DNA of 64,000 bases from SNAP01 sp049671745 (GCA_049671745.1 JBATVL010000013.1:1-64000), one strand, 5' to 3'. Positions 42,458-52,173 are shown, counted from the first letter of the stretch. Program-made: numbers and translations. Notes: generated by a model not told the origin, from the sequence alone.

Positions 42458-45013
42458 ATGAGAAAGACATTAATTGCTATTCTTTGTTTTGTAAGCCTCT
42501 TTGCAAAGGCCGACAATATAGAGAAATGGTTAAAGGTAGAAGGGCTTAAGACTATTAAACCTATCTTATCAGAAGAGAAGAATGTGAACAACAAAACATT
42601 CGACAACAACAAGTTAGTATTGTTCAATTCGCACGATATTACAAAAATGAGTCCAACAAACAAAGCTCATTTATTAGAATTAGATGCATTACCAGTTTGG
42701 GAACAGATCTCAGCAAAAAAAGGGCTTGTTAAATCAAGTAAGAAATCAGATAATGCTTATATCTCTTATTATGCATCATTTATAAATGTAGATGCCTATA
42801 CCAAAGCAAATTTGAAACTTAAGCTTTATGTTCCTACAGAGGTTTATGTGGATGGGAAACTTGTAAAAAGTTCTTATAAATTTTCTAAGAAAAAGGGTAA
42901 AGAAGAGAATGTTGACTTATCGTTATTAACAGGTAAACACTCATTGTTAATAAAGACTCTTTCTGGAAACGGAAAACTTTTTAAAGCTGCTTTTGTTAAT
43001 AAAGAAGATTACAAACATGTGAACATAGATCTTTCAACAAATGTGAAAAGAGGAATGACTATTGGCGATATCGTTAATGGTAAAAAACTGTCACGTGTAA
43101 CAATGGCTCCTGAGGGACAATATATACTTGTATCTTACTCAAAATTTGAAGAGAAAACAGGTAAAAACGAGAGCTGGTCTGAAGTTGTTAGAATAAAGGA
43201 TAATCATGTTGTATACACTTTCCGTGGTTCTAAAGCTTACGGTATAAAATGGATGCCTTACACTAATAATCTTTCTTGGATGCTTTCTAATAAAGATGGA
43301 AAAGCTCTTTATAAATATGATATTAACAAGGCGGAGATTACTACTCTAATTGATAATATGCATGATGTATCTGGTTATACTTGGGCAAACGATCTGTCTT
43401 ATGTAATCTTCACTAATTATAAGGATTTCAGAAAGAAAAATTGGAAATTAAAGAAACTTCAAGGAATAGAAGATAGAAAAGGATATTTCAGAAGTCGTTC
43501 ATCTTTATATAAATATGAGTTTGCTACCAAACAAAAATCTCTTCTTAACTGGGGAAATAAAAGTTTAAGTCTGCATGATATTTCTCATGATAGCAAAAAA
43601 CTTATAGTTTCGAATTCTAGACCAACTTATACTCAATATCCTTACTCTAAGCAAAACATATATATTATAGATTTGCCAAGCATGAAGGTTGATACTATCT
43701 GGAAAGATAATTCTTACGATATGTCTTGTTCTTTCTCTCCAGACGACACTCAATTACTTGTAAAAGCAGGTGGATCGGCTTTTGGCAAAATAGGTGAGAA
43801 TATAAAAGAAGGGCAGATGGCTAATAACTACGATGCTCAACTATATATCTATGACTTACAATCTAAAAAGGTAGAAGCTATCACTTATGATTTTAATCCT
43901 GCAATACAATCTGCTGTTTGGTTTAAAAGAGGTGCTATAATGATAGGTGCTCAAGATAGAGATTTTCAATTTGTGTTTGAATATAATGTGAAAGCCAAAA
44001 CATTCAAGAAAGTTGATTATCCTGGTGAGTATGTTAAAAGTCCATCGTTCTGCGACGAAGCTCTTGTATCTACATATATCTCTTGTTCTGCAAACGAACC
44101 TTATAAAGCATATTTCACAGATTTAAGAGATGGCAAAAAAACAGTTATTGCTAATCCTGATGCAAAAACTTATAAGGATGTGGAATTTGGAGAAGTTAAA
44201 GACTGGAACTTTAAAATGAAAAACGGTAACGAGATTGTTGGTCGTTATTATCTTCCTAAAAATTTCGATGCTAATAAGAAATATCCTCTTTTAGTATATT
44301 ATTATGGAGGAACATCTCCTGTTTCTCGTTATTTCGGAGGAAGATATCCTTTTAATCTTTTTGCTGCTAATGGTTATGTAGTATATGTACTTCAACCTAG
44401 TGGTGCAACTGGTTTTGGACAAGAATTTGCAGCTCGTCATCAAAATAACTGGTGTAAGACTACTGCCGATGAAATTATTACTGGTACTTCACAATTCGCT
44501 AAAGAGCATTCTTTTGTAAATTCTGATAAGATGTCGTGTATGGGTGCTTCTTATGGAGGTTTCACTACTGAATTCTTACAAACACAAACAGATATCTTTG
44601 CTTGTGCTATCTCTCACGCTGGTATTTCTTCTATCTCTTCTTATTGGGGAGAAGGTTTCTGGGGTTATCAGTATTCTACTGAGGCTACAGGTAAATCTTT
44701 CCCTTGGAATAGAAAAGATATATATGTGGATCAGTCGTCGCTTTTTAACGCAGATAAGATCAAAACTCCTATGCTTTTACTTCACGGTACTGCCGATGTA
44801 AATGTACCAACAGGAGAGAGTATACAGCTTTATACTGCTCTTAAACTTCTTGGTAATGATGTAGAATTAGTTCTTATTAAAGACTCTGACCATATAGTTA
44901 TTGATTACACTCAACGACAGATGTGGAATAATTCTATAATGGCTTATATGGACAAATATCTTAAAGATCAACCACAATGGTGGAATGAACTTTATCCTGA
45001 TAAAAATTTATAA
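42458..45013 (+). CDS. Secreted S9-family (dipeptidyl peptidase/prolyl oligopeptidase-like) peptidase
   Basis: An 851-residue exported serine peptidase. A signal peptide ends near FAKADN (residue 20), a beta-propeller-like region covers about 200-600, and an alpha/beta hydrolase domain follows. The catalytic triad is Ser698 (MGASYGGF), Asp780 (HGTADVNVP) and His812 (DSDHIV). The family cleaves dipeptides or after proline and supports peptide use in the periplasm. It is monocistronic, with a promoter and a strong terminator. Substrate preference cannot be read from the sequence. Confidence 0.93.
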   Translation: MRKTLIAILCFVSLFAKADNIEKWLKVEGLKTIKPILSEEKNVNNKTFDNNKLVLFNSHDITKMSPTNKAHLLELDALPVWEQISAKKGLVKSSKKSDNAYISYYASFINVDAYTKANLKLKLYVPTEVYVDGKLVKSSYKFSKKKGKEENVDLSLLTGKHSLLIKTLSGNGKLFKAAFVNKEDYKHVNIDLSTNVKRGMTIGDIVNGKKLSRVTMAPEGQYILVSYSKFEEKTGKNESWSEVVRIKDNHVVYTFRGSKAYGIKWMPYTNNLSWMLSNKDGKALYKYDINKAEITTLIDNMHDVSGYTWANDLSYVIFTNYKDFRKKNWKLKKLQGIEDRKGYFRSRSSLYKYEFATKQKSLLNWGNKSLSLHDISHDSKKLIVSNSRPTYTQYPYSKQNIYIIDLPSMKVDTIWKDNSYDMSCSFSPDDTQLLVKAGGSAFGKIGENIKEGQMANNYDAQLYIYDLQSKKVEAITYDFNPAIQSAVWFKRGAIMIGAQDRDFQFVFEYNVKAKTFKKVDYPGEYVKSPSFCDEALVSTYISCSANEPYKAYFTDLRDGKKTVIANPDAKTYKDVEFGEVKDWNFKMKNGNEIVGRYYLPKNFDANKKYPLLVYYYGGTSPVSRYFGGRYPFNLFAANGYVVYVLQPSGATGFGQEFAARHQNNWCKTTADEIITGTSQFAKEHSFVNSDKMSCMGASYGGFTTEFLQTQTDIFACAISHAGISSISSYWGEGFWGYQYSTEATGKSFPWNRKDIYVDQSSLFNADKIKTPMLLLHGTADVNVPTGESIQLYTALKLLGNDVELVLIKDSDHIVIDYTQRQMWNNSIMAYMDKYLKDQPQWWNELYPDKNL

Positions 45014-45033
45014 AACATACTACTTTTTTTTAT

Positions 45034-45066
45034 AAGAGCAACTCTTTTGAGTTGCTCTTTTTTTGT
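45034..45066 (+). terminator. Rho-independent terminator after the S9 peptidase gene
   Basis: A perfect 11-bp stem, 45034-45044 with 45049-45059, TTTT loop and T run. Confidence 0.93.
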
Positions 45067-45345
45067 ATAAAAAATTAAAATCTAATATTTTATAAACACA
45101 TGTTAAATGTAGTTATTTTATGTAAACTAAATTCTTAATAATAGATATTGCAATTCCTTATCACACATACTTATTACCTGTAAACTTATGTATATTATAT
45201 ATATATATTTTAATATACTTTTACGTATACACCTGATACAAAAACAGTTGTTTATATAAATAAAGTTAACAACAATTATCGTTATGTTAATATTAGTTAA
45301 TACCTTTAATAACATAACCATTATTAATATAAAATAAATAAAATC
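45067..45345. promoter_or_regulatory. AT-rich upstream region of the surface cluster with inverted repeat
   Basis: The region holds an alternating AT tract (about 45190-45210) and a perfect 9-bp inverted repeat GTTATGTTA (45281-45289) / TAACATAAC (45310-45318) ending 28 bp before the ATG at 45346. No exact TAnnTTTG was found; TACCTTTA is one base off. The repeat may be an operator or a leader hairpin. Confidence 0.4.
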
Positions 45346-46455
45346 ATGAAAAAGTTTTTAAAGTTTGTATTTATGTGTGCAGTAATTTCTATAGGAGTAT
45401 CGTCATGCACAGAATCAGATGATGCAGCTATTGTAGCACCAAACAAAGTTGTATTAAATCCTTCATCAATAGAAATGATTATTGGTGATACTAGAGCAAT
45501 TATTACAAAAATAGAACCTGTAGGAGCGAATCCTCTTGAAGCAACAATTACATGGACTAGCTCTAACGATAAAATTGTAAGAGTAGAAGAAGGAATGATT
45601 ACTGCAGTTGCCGTTGGAGAATCAATAATAACAGCTACTACTACTAATGGAATTAAAGCAACATGTACTGTAAAAGTAATTATTAAACCTATACCTGCAG
45701 TTGGAATTACAATAGAAAATGAAGATGCAAATATAGAAGTGGGTAAAACTCTAGAACTAGATTTTAATATTATTCCTATTGATTCAAATGTTGATAATGA
45801 AATTACATGGGAATCAAGCGATGAGGATGTTGCAACTGTTGCAGACGGAATCGTTACTGCTGTTGCAAAAGGCAAAGTAACTATTAAAGCAAGTATTAAA
45901 AATGGTGCACATGCCAAAGTTAAAATCACAATAACACCACTTCCTTATGTTATTGCTTCTGAAATGGTTGGAACTTGGAAATGTGTGAAACTTCAAGCTA
46001 GATATATTAAAGATGGCTCTATGTATGAAGAAGATACTATGGATAAACTTTTTGTAATAAAAGATATAACTAAAGAGGAATGGTGTAAAAAAATTAAGGA
46101 TGGAATGAAATTTGTATCAGCAGCTGATAATACTATTGTTTGGAATGTAAAACTTCAAGGTGATAAAACCAAAGATCTTACCGGTACTATAACAAGAGAT
46201 GAAGAGACAGAAAATCAATTTTATATTAATTATCATACTTCTGATTCAGGTATTAATTTTGGAGAAAGACAAGCGGAATATGATCATGTTAAAATAAACT
46301 GGTTACCAGAAACTTCTAAGGCTGTATATGACGAACCATCTGGATCTTTCTATGACTTTATTTACACATGTGAAATTGTACCTGCTGATGGAAGCAAAAC
46401 AGTAACAAAATCTATGACATTAGATCAAATCAGATCTTTTAAACAAGTAAAATAA
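45346..46455 (+). CDS. BIG2 (Ig-like) domain lipoprotein
   Basis: A 369-residue lipoprotein with lipobox GVSSCTESD (Cys about 21). Two BIG2 Ig-like repeats cover about residues 30-110 (ITWTSSNDKIVRVEEGMITA) and 115-200 (ITWESSDEDVATVADGIVTA). A C-terminal domain of about 165 residues (MVGTWKCVKLQARY...) looks lipocalin-like. It is the first gene of the surface cluster and ends at its own terminator. BIG2 repeats serve as spacers or adhesive modules on the cell surface. Confidence 0.88.
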   Translation: MKKFLKFVFMCAVISIGVSSCTESDDAAIVAPNKVVLNPSSIEMIIGDTRAIITKIEPVGANPLEATITWTSSNDKIVRVEEGMITAVAVGESIITATTTNGIKATCTVKVIIKPIPAVGITIENEDANIEVGKTLELDFNIIPIDSNVDNEITWESSDEDVATVADGIVTAVAKGKVTIKASIKNGAHAKVKITITPLPYVIASEMVGTWKCVKLQARYIKDGSMYEEDTMDKLFVIKDITKEEWCKKIKDGMKFVSAADNTIVWNVKLQGDKTKDLTGTITRDEETENQFYINYHTSDSGINFGERQAEYDHVKINWLPETSKAVYDEPSGSFYDFIYTCEIVPADGSKTVTKSMTLDQIRSFKQVK

Positions 46456-46462
46456 TTAATAT

Positions 46463-46490
46463 AAGGGCTCTTAAAAGAGCCCTTTTTTTC
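46463..46490 (+). terminator. Rho-independent terminator after the BIG2 lipoprotein
   Basis: Stem AAGGGCTCTT (46463-46472) / AAGAGCCCTT (46475-46484) and T7 run. Confidence 0.9.
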
Positions 46491-46515
46491 TCTAACTTAT
46501 CCTAACTATCTTCTT

Positions 46516-48207
46516 ATGAAAAAAATATTTATTACTATACTAGTTTTCTGTATATGTATAGCAAGTTATGCACAGAAATATCCTACAGGTTTAACTGAGA
46601 TGAACCCAGAAATTGCAAAAGTATATAGTAATATAAAACGTGCAAATATTAAAGTTAATTCTAAACTCATAAATGCGAATTCTAAAACAGCTATTACATT
46701 TATTGATAATTCATATAGTGAGTTTTTTCCACCTGTGTTTAATCAGGTTGGCGGATCTTGCGCATATGCATCAGGTGTTGGCTACATATATAACTATGAA
46801 TATAACGCCCTTTATGAATTAGATGGAAAAAAATCAGAAAACATATTTAACTACCTTCAGGTATATGCCCAACTTAATAATGGTAAAGATGTAGGAGGTC
46901 AAGCATATAAAGGTTGGGATTTTATTAAGATAAACGGTGCCCCTTCACTAAAACATGGTAAAACTAAAACTCTTGTTGAATGGAAATCAGGCTATGATTA
47001 TTACTATGACGGAATGAATAAAGGAGTTATAGATTATTCTGTTTTTTATTCTGAGAAAGATGGAGAAATTGAGAAAATGAAACAATATCTTCTAGACAAA
47101 GGCAATGGTTCTAAACATGGGGGATTAATTCAATTCTCAGCATGGGCACATCCTCTTGAGCCAACTTTATATGAAGGAATACATAGCGAGCACTGTGATG
47201 CTATGATTCATCATTTTGGTAATGATGGCATGCATTCAATGACAATTGTTGGTTTTGATGATGAAGTTGGATATGATTATGACAATAATGGAATAGTTGA
47301 AGGAAAAGAAAAAGGTTCTTTTATTTGCTGCAATACTTGGGGTGAAGATTGGGGATATTACAGTAGATGTAAAACAAACAAAGGTAGATTTTATGCTCCA
47401 TATTATGCTTTTACAACTTTAAAACAATCAAACAAAGGTGTTTCTTATTCTAGATATAATATGGGTGGAGGAACAGGTAATGGCGATAAATCATGCTTAA
47501 TTGTAAACGTTAAAAAAGTAGAATGTAATTTAGTCGCAAAGATTAAAATGTCACATTCTTCTAGAAATGATATAGAATTTGAAATTGGTGTTTCAAATAA
47601 AGAAGGTGCTCTTAAACCAGAACATACTTTTACTTCTAATTTTATGAAACATCAAGGAGGTGATAATAGTATGACAGCAAACTATAGTTCTAAACCTGAA
47701 GTAATAGAAATTGGTCTTAATATCAGTTCTTATAGAAAATATATGAATATGGATAATGCTAAGTTCTTTATAAAAGTAAAAAATAAAAGTATTGGAACTG
47801 CAGGGAAAGGAAAATTAATGTCATGCTCTATAATTGACTATAGTACAGAAAAACCAACAGAATACTTTGCTACTATTAAAGATTCAGAACTAAGCGGATC
47901 TAAAGTATCAGAAGCTTTAGTAAATGCAGGATATCCTAATATTGAGAAAGATATAAATTCTAGCGTCAGATGTGATATAGATGTAAACAATAAGAAAATA
48001 GCACTATTTATTAATTCTAGTGTAAATACTCCAGTAAAAATTGATATAATAAAAAATGGAGTAGTAAAAAAACATCTTTTTAATGAAGTTGTTAATAAAG
48101 GGAAATTCAATAAGATCATAGACATAAGCACATTAACTGGCATTGTATATGACATGCGCATAGTTGCAGGTAACCGTTTTATTTACAAAAAGCTAAAACT
48201 TAAATAA
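46516..48207 (+). CDS. Secreted papain-like cysteine protease (C1 family)
   Basis: A 563-residue exported protease. Signal peptide ends near SYAQKY (residue 20). The papain-type triad is Cys82 (NQVGGSCAYASG), His240 (MHSMTIVGFDDE) and Asn273 (CCNTWGEDWGYYSRC). DYDNNGIVEG after the His is a possible Ca2+ loop. The last about 75 residues, ending ISTLTGIVYDMRIVAGNRFI then YKKLKLK, resemble a type A sorting domain of the type IX secretion system, so surface export is plausible. No propeptide domain is obvious. The next gene starts one base after the stop. Confidence 0.87.
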   Translation: MKKIFITILVFCICIASYAQKYPTGLTEMNPEIAKVYSNIKRANIKVNSKLINANSKTAITFIDNSYSEFFPPVFNQVGGSCAYASGVGYIYNYEYNALYELDGKKSENIFNYLQVYAQLNNGKDVGGQAYKGWDFIKINGAPSLKHGKTKTLVEWKSGYDYYYDGMNKGVIDYSVFYSEKDGEIEKMKQYLLDKGNGSKHGGLIQFSAWAHPLEPTLYEGIHSEHCDAMIHHFGNDGMHSMTIVGFDDEVGYDYDNNGIVEGKEKGSFICCNTWGEDWGYYSRCKTNKGRFYAPYYAFTTLKQSNKGVSYSRYNMGGGTGNGDKSCLIVNVKKVECNLVAKIKMSHSSRNDIEFEIGVSNKEGALKPEHTFTSNFMKHQGGDNSMTANYSSKPEVIEIGLNISSYRKYMNMDNAKFFIKVKNKSIGTAGKGKLMSCSIIDYSTEKPTEYFATIKDSELSGSKVSEALVNAGYPNIEKDINSSVRCDIDVNNKKIALFINSSVNTPVKIDIIKNGVVKKHLFNEVVNKGKFNKIIDISTLTGIVYDMRIVAGNRFIYKKLKLK

Positions 48208-48208
48208 T

Positions 48209-48625
48209 ATGAAAAAACTATTTATACTTTTCATCCTTGCAAGTGTTTTTACTACTTCATGTACTAAAAAGGTTGACATAAAACCTGAACCTATAGTTCC
48301 TGTTCCTATTCCTCAACCTAAACCAATTCCTGTTGTGGAATATACTATGCCTTACTTATCTTCAGATAAATTAAAAGTAAAAGCAGAATTATTAAAGATG
48401 ACAGATAAAATAGTAGAGATAAAACATAAAAACTACTATAAGGTAACATGTGTTCCTACTAAATCAGAAACTAACATGTTTAGTTTTTTGTCATATGAAT
48501 ATAGTTTAGATGGGTTCGATTTTGTTAAATTGAATTTCACTTATAACCTAGATGAATCAATAAAAATATCTAAGGATAATAAAAAGAAATTATTAGACTA
48601 TCTAAATAATTTTATTCTAAAATAA
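48209..48625 (+). CDS. Small lipoprotein of unknown function
   Basis: A 138-residue lipoprotein with lipobox FTTSCTKK (Cys about 18), a Pro-rich linker (PEPIVPVPIPQPKPIPVV, about 26-43) that would hold the rest away from the membrane, and a compact C-terminal domain with a Cys in KVTCVPTK. No family recognised. It lies one base after the C1 protease stop codon and 3 bp before the BIG2-FISUMP gene, so is almost certainly co-expressed with both. It could be an inhibitor or anchor for the protease, which is only inference. Confidence 0.75.
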   Translation: MKKLFILFILASVFTTSCTKKVDIKPEPIVPVPIPQPKPIPVVEYTMPYLSSDKLKVKAELLKMTDKIVEIKHKNYYKVTCVPTKSETNMFSFLSYEYSLDGFDFVKLNFTYNLDESIKISKDNKKKLLDYLNNFILK

Positions 48626-48628
48626 GCT

Positions 48629-50896
48629 ATGATAAAAAAAATAATAATTCTTGTATGTACATTTATATTTATACTGACATCTTGCGATAAAGACGATGAA
48701 GATAAAATAAGTGCCATTAAGGTAAGTAAAATAGAAATAACTAATAAATCTATAAATGAATTAACTATTAATGAAGAGGTTCAGCTAAAATTAAATATTA
48801 CTCCTACTAACGCTACATTCAAAGAAATATTATGGACCTCTTCTGATAAAACAATAATATCTGTATCTAATAGTGGACAAATTAAAGCCATTAGTAAAGG
48901 AGAAGCAACTATAACAGCTCTTGCTAAAGAAGATAACATCAAAGATACCTATACCATAAAGGTTAAAGATCCTATAGTTTTAGCAGAAACGATTATACTT
49001 AACAAAGAAAGTATTGGAATAAAACTTGGAGATAAAGTAGAATTATTAGCTAATATACTCCCTGCTAATACAACTGATAAATCTATAAAATGGATTAGTT
49101 CTAATACAAAAGTAGCTAGTGTTAATAAAGATGGGCTTGTAACTGCTTTAGCAATAGGAGAGTCTACTATTAAAGTTTTTACAAAAAATAGTAAATCTGC
49201 AATTTGTAAATTAACTATCAGAAGGAATATCATAGAAGTTGAACGCATAGAGATAGAACAAGGAGGCGAATTTTCAACAAACGAATTGTTTGTTATATTT
49301 AAGGCAAAAGTTTTTCCTGAAAATGCCGAGAATAAAACTCTAAATTGGTCTATATCTGATTCTTCCATTGGTGTTATTCTTAAAGAAAATGGTACTTGGA
49401 AAGGCAGAAAATCAGGATCTTGTAATATTATTGCTACTGCTTCAAATGGAGTTAAGGGCATATGTAAACTTACTTTCTCTTATAATAAAGTGACTAGTAT
49501 AAGTATGCAAGATATTAATATGCCTGTAAATAAAGAGTTTAATATTATTGCTGAGGTATTACCTAATAATGCATCAGATAATTGGGTTATAGCTAAAGTT
49601 TTATCAGGTCCTGAAGGTGGACTTATTAAATCTAACTTTAGTGGAAAAGGTGGTAAGGATTTTAAATGGATAGGAAAAATACCTGGTGAATATTTAGTTG
49701 AATATACGAGTACAGATAAGAATGCTACTGGAACTTGCAAAGTTACTATTATAAATGATGTTGTTAATAAAAGTATACTTATTAAACCTTCAGATATTAC
49801 AATAGAAATGGATCAAGAATATGAATTAAATATTGAATGTTCTCCAACTGATTTGTGTAGTAAAGGTTTAGTCTGGAAGATGTCTGATGAAAACATTGCA
49901 TTTACAGATGGTGAAAAAACTATAATAGGAAATAGAGTAGGTACAACAAGTCTAACTTTAAAAACGAAAGATGGTCTTACAACATCTAATACTATACTTA
50001 TTCATGTTATTGACAAAAATATAAAGGTTGATCATATTCATTCTGAAATTTCTAATCTGCGCATGACTGTTGGCGAAAGCAAAACTATGAATTGGACTAT
50101 TATACCAAAAAATGCCACTGACAAGACAGTTAGATGGGAAAATATAGACCCAACTATAGGTTCTGTAGATAGTAATGGTAAATTCCTAGCAAAATCTAAA
50201 GGATCTACCATTATTACTGCTATATCTAATAGTGATAATAAAAAACAATGGAATTGGCTTATAGAAGTTGTGGATGCAGACGCGTGTATGGATCCAGATG
50301 GTAATATCTACGATACTGTAGAAATAAATGGCTTAACTTGGACTACAAGTAATTATATGTATTTACCAAATATTAATGCTGATAATGATGTTTCTAATGA
50401 TGAAGCTAGATGTTATGTTATTGAATATCATGGAACAGATTTAGAAGAGGCTAAAAAGCTATATAACTATAAAACCTATGGTGCCTTATACAATTATGCT
50501 GCTGCTGTTAAATATGCTCCTAAAGGGTATAGACTCCCAACTAATGAGGAATGGATTCAAGCAGAAATTGCTATGGGAATGCTAGAAAAAGAAGCTAGAA
50601 CAGAAGGCTATTTAGGAAGAGGGGATATTGCTAATAAATTTAAATCTCCTGACTTGTGGTATCCTAAAGGAGGCTCTAATGAAAGTGGCTTAAGCTTAAT
50701 ACTTACAGGCTATATTTCTCGTAAAGGTAAATCACTTGATCTTAACTATAGTGCTCAATTATGGGTAGGCACCGAAGATAAAACCCTGCCAGATAGTTAT
50801 GCTTATTCACGAGTTTTCTTAAGCTATGATAATAAAATTATAAATAACACTAAAAACAAGAAATATGGCTTAGCTGTTAGGTATGTAAAAAAATAA
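48629..50896 (+). CDS. Six-repeat BIG2 lipoprotein with C-terminal FISUMP domain
   Basis: A 755-residue lipoprotein (lipobox LTSCDKDDE, Cys about 15). Six Ig-like BIG2 repeats, each about 85 residues with the W-S-S-D/N-x-x-V/I signature (WTSSDKTIISVSNSGQIKAI in repeat 1), cover about residues 25-550. The C-terminal about 200 residues match the Fibrobacter succinogenes major paralogous (FISUMP) domain (NGLTWTTSNYMYLP, KGYRLPTNEEW, YGLAVRYVKK). This is a long stalk with a terminal module exposed at the cell surface, probably adhesive or ligand binding. Confidence 0.9.
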   Translation: MIKKIIILVCTFIFILTSCDKDDEDKISAIKVSKIEITNKSINELTINEEVQLKLNITPTNATFKEILWTSSDKTIISVSNSGQIKAISKGEATITALAKEDNIKDTYTIKVKDPIVLAETIILNKESIGIKLGDKVELLANILPANTTDKSIKWISSNTKVASVNKDGLVTALAIGESTIKVFTKNSKSAICKLTIRRNIIEVERIEIEQGGEFSTNELFVIFKAKVFPENAENKTLNWSISDSSIGVILKENGTWKGRKSGSCNIIATASNGVKGICKLTFSYNKVTSISMQDINMPVNKEFNIIAEVLPNNASDNWVIAKVLSGPEGGLIKSNFSGKGGKDFKWIGKIPGEYLVEYTSTDKNATGTCKVTIINDVVNKSILIKPSDITIEMDQEYELNIECSPTDLCSKGLVWKMSDENIAFTDGEKTIIGNRVGTTSLTLKTKDGLTTSNTILIHVIDKNIKVDHIHSEISNLRMTVGESKTMNWTIIPKNATDKTVRWENIDPTIGSVDSNGKFLAKSKGSTIITAISNSDNKKQWNWLIEVVDADACMDPDGNIYDTVEINGLTWTTSNYMYLPNINADNDVSNDEARCYVIEYHGTDLEEAKKLYNYKTYGALYNYAAAVKYAPKGYRLPTNEEWIQAEIAMGMLEKEARTEGYLGRGDIANKFKSPDLWYPKGGSNESGLSLILTGYISRKGKSLDLNYSAQLWVGTEDKTLPDSYAYSRVFLSYDNKIINNTKNKKYGLAVRYVKK

Positions 50897-51018
50897 GCTT
50901 TTAAAACTTATCACAAAATGAAAGGATTTATTTATATGCTAGATAAAAATCTAAATATTTATGTATCTGATAAATAGAAATCCATACAATAGCTATTAAT
51001 TTAGAAACACTAGATTTT

Positions 51019-51055
51019 AACGAGTTCCCCTTTTAAGGGAGACTCGTTTTTTATA
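51019..51055 (+). terminator. Rho-independent terminator after the surface cluster
   Basis: Stem AACGAGT...CCCTT paired with AAGGG...ACTCGTT (about 51019-51033 with 51034-51048), then TTTTTT, 120 bp past the BIG2-FISUMP stop. Confidence 0.8.
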
Positions 51056-51113
51056 ACCAACTGATAGAAAGCATAAAAAAGCGTAAAAAGTATTAGTTTA
51101 TGAAAAAAATTAT

Positions 51114-51121
51114 TACTTTTG
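51114..51121 (+). promoter_or_regulatory. -7 element of the rplM operon
   Basis: TACTTTTG matches TAnnTTTG. It implies a leader of about 200 nt before the GTG start at 51326. Confidence 0.7.
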
Positions 51122-51126
51122 CAAAC

Positions 51127-51325
51127 TGAAAAATTCTATTTAAGATAGATATTTTTAAGACACATGACTAAAGTCCTTAGCCCATTTTAGTTGTTAAGTT
51201 TCAGATTCTTAGCTAAAGGAGTAATAGCCCAAACATCCACCTCCTAAGGCGATATAGATGATTTAATGATTGTTTTAAGAGTACTACTTAAATAATTATT
51301 TGTAATAATTTAAAAATTAGAAAAA
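51127..51325 (+). promoter_or_regulatory. Candidate ribosomal-protein leader RNA upstream of rplM
   Basis: The about 200-nt leader contains CCTTAG (51175-51180), able to pair either with the near match GCTAAAGG (51212-51219) or exactly with CTAAGG (51244-51249). The two pairings exclude each other. Such leaders let a ribosomal protein repress its own operon. A Bacteroidota L13-type leader may be known, but I cannot confirm identity. Confidence 0.5.
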
Positions 51326-51781
51326 GTGGATTCATTAAGCTACAAAACAATTTCAGCTAACAACGCTACTGTAAAAAAAGAGTGGGTTTTAGTTGATGCA
51401 GAAGGTTTGACTTTAGGTCGTATGGCTTCGAAGATTGCTAAAATTCTTCGTGGTAAATATAAGCCAAGTTTTACTCCTCACGTTGACTGTGGAGATAACG
51501 TAATTGTTATCAATGCAGAAAAGATTATCTTATCAGGTAACAAGATGACTAGTAAATCTTACATGCGTCACACTGGTTACCCAGGTGGACAAAGATTAAC
51601 TTCTATATCTAAAGCTTTAGCTACACACCCAGAGAGAGTTATTGAGCACGCTGTGAAAGGTATGTTACAAAAAAACAAATTAGGAGCTGAGCAATTCAGA
51701 AACTTATATGTTTATGCTGGAACTGAGTACAAACAAGAAGCACAACAACCTAAGAAATTAGATTTAAACACTCTTAAATAA
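51326..51781 (+). CDS. rplM: 50S ribosomal protein L13
   Basis: A 151-residue L13, early-assembly protein of the large subunit. SYKTISANNATVKKEWVLVD, GRMASKIAKILRGKYKPSFT, GDNVIVINAEKI and NLYVYAGTEYKQEAQQPKKL are family blocks, with the extended C-terminal tail usual in Bacteroidota. The start is GTG, read as MDSLSYK, the standard N-terminus in the group. First gene of the rplM-rpsI-rpsB-tsf series; rpsI follows after 5 bp. Confidence 0.98.
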   Translation: MDSLSYKTISANNATVKKEWVLVDAEGLTLGRMASKIAKILRGKYKPSFTPHVDCGDNVIVINAEKIILSGNKMTSKSYMRHTGYPGGQRLTSISKALATHPERVIEHAVKGMLQKNKLGAEQFRNLYVYAGTEYKQEAQQPKKLDLNTLK

Positions 51782-51786
51782 TTGAT

Positions 51787-52173
51787 ATGGAAGTTATAAA
51801 TACAATTGGTAGAAGAAAAGCAGCTGTAGCTCGTATCTATATGAGTGAAGGTACAGGTAAGATTACTATCAACAAAAGAGATCTTGAACATTATTTCGTT
51901 TTACCAACATTACAATATGTTGTTAAACAACCTCTTCTTTTATTAGAATTAGTTGGAAACTACGACATCAAAGTAAATCTTGATGGTGGTGGATATAATG
52001 GACAAGCTGAAGCATTACGTCTTGCTATTGCTAGAGCATTGATTAAAATTAACCCTGAGTGCAAAGCACAATTAAGAGCAGCTGGTTTCGTAACTAGAGA
52101 CTCTCGTGTTGTTGAACGTAAAAAACCAGGTCAACCAGGTGCACGTAAGAAATTCCAATTCTCTAAACGTTAA
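51787..52173 (+). CDS. rpsI: 30S ribosomal protein S9
   Basis: A 128-residue S9 with the typical opening GRRKAAVARIYMSEGTGKIT, central LDGGGYNGQAEALRLAIARA, and the conserved basic tail QPGARKKFQFSKR that reaches the P-site tRNA. It pairs with rplM as in most bacteria. An 80-bp gap separates it from rpsB. Confidence 0.98.
   Translation: MEVINTIGRRKAAVARIYMSEGTGKITINKRDLEHYFVLPTLQYVVKQPLLLLELVGNYDIKVNLDGGGYNGQAEALRLAIARALIKINPECKAQLRAAGFVTRDSRVVERKKPGQPGARKKFQFSKR

Noticed and set aside
45324..45929. 201-residue hydrophobic frame on the minus strand
   Set aside because: It is antisense to the BIG2 lipoprotein; such Ile/Ser/Val-rich shadows arise opposite Thr/Asn/Glu-rich coding sequence.
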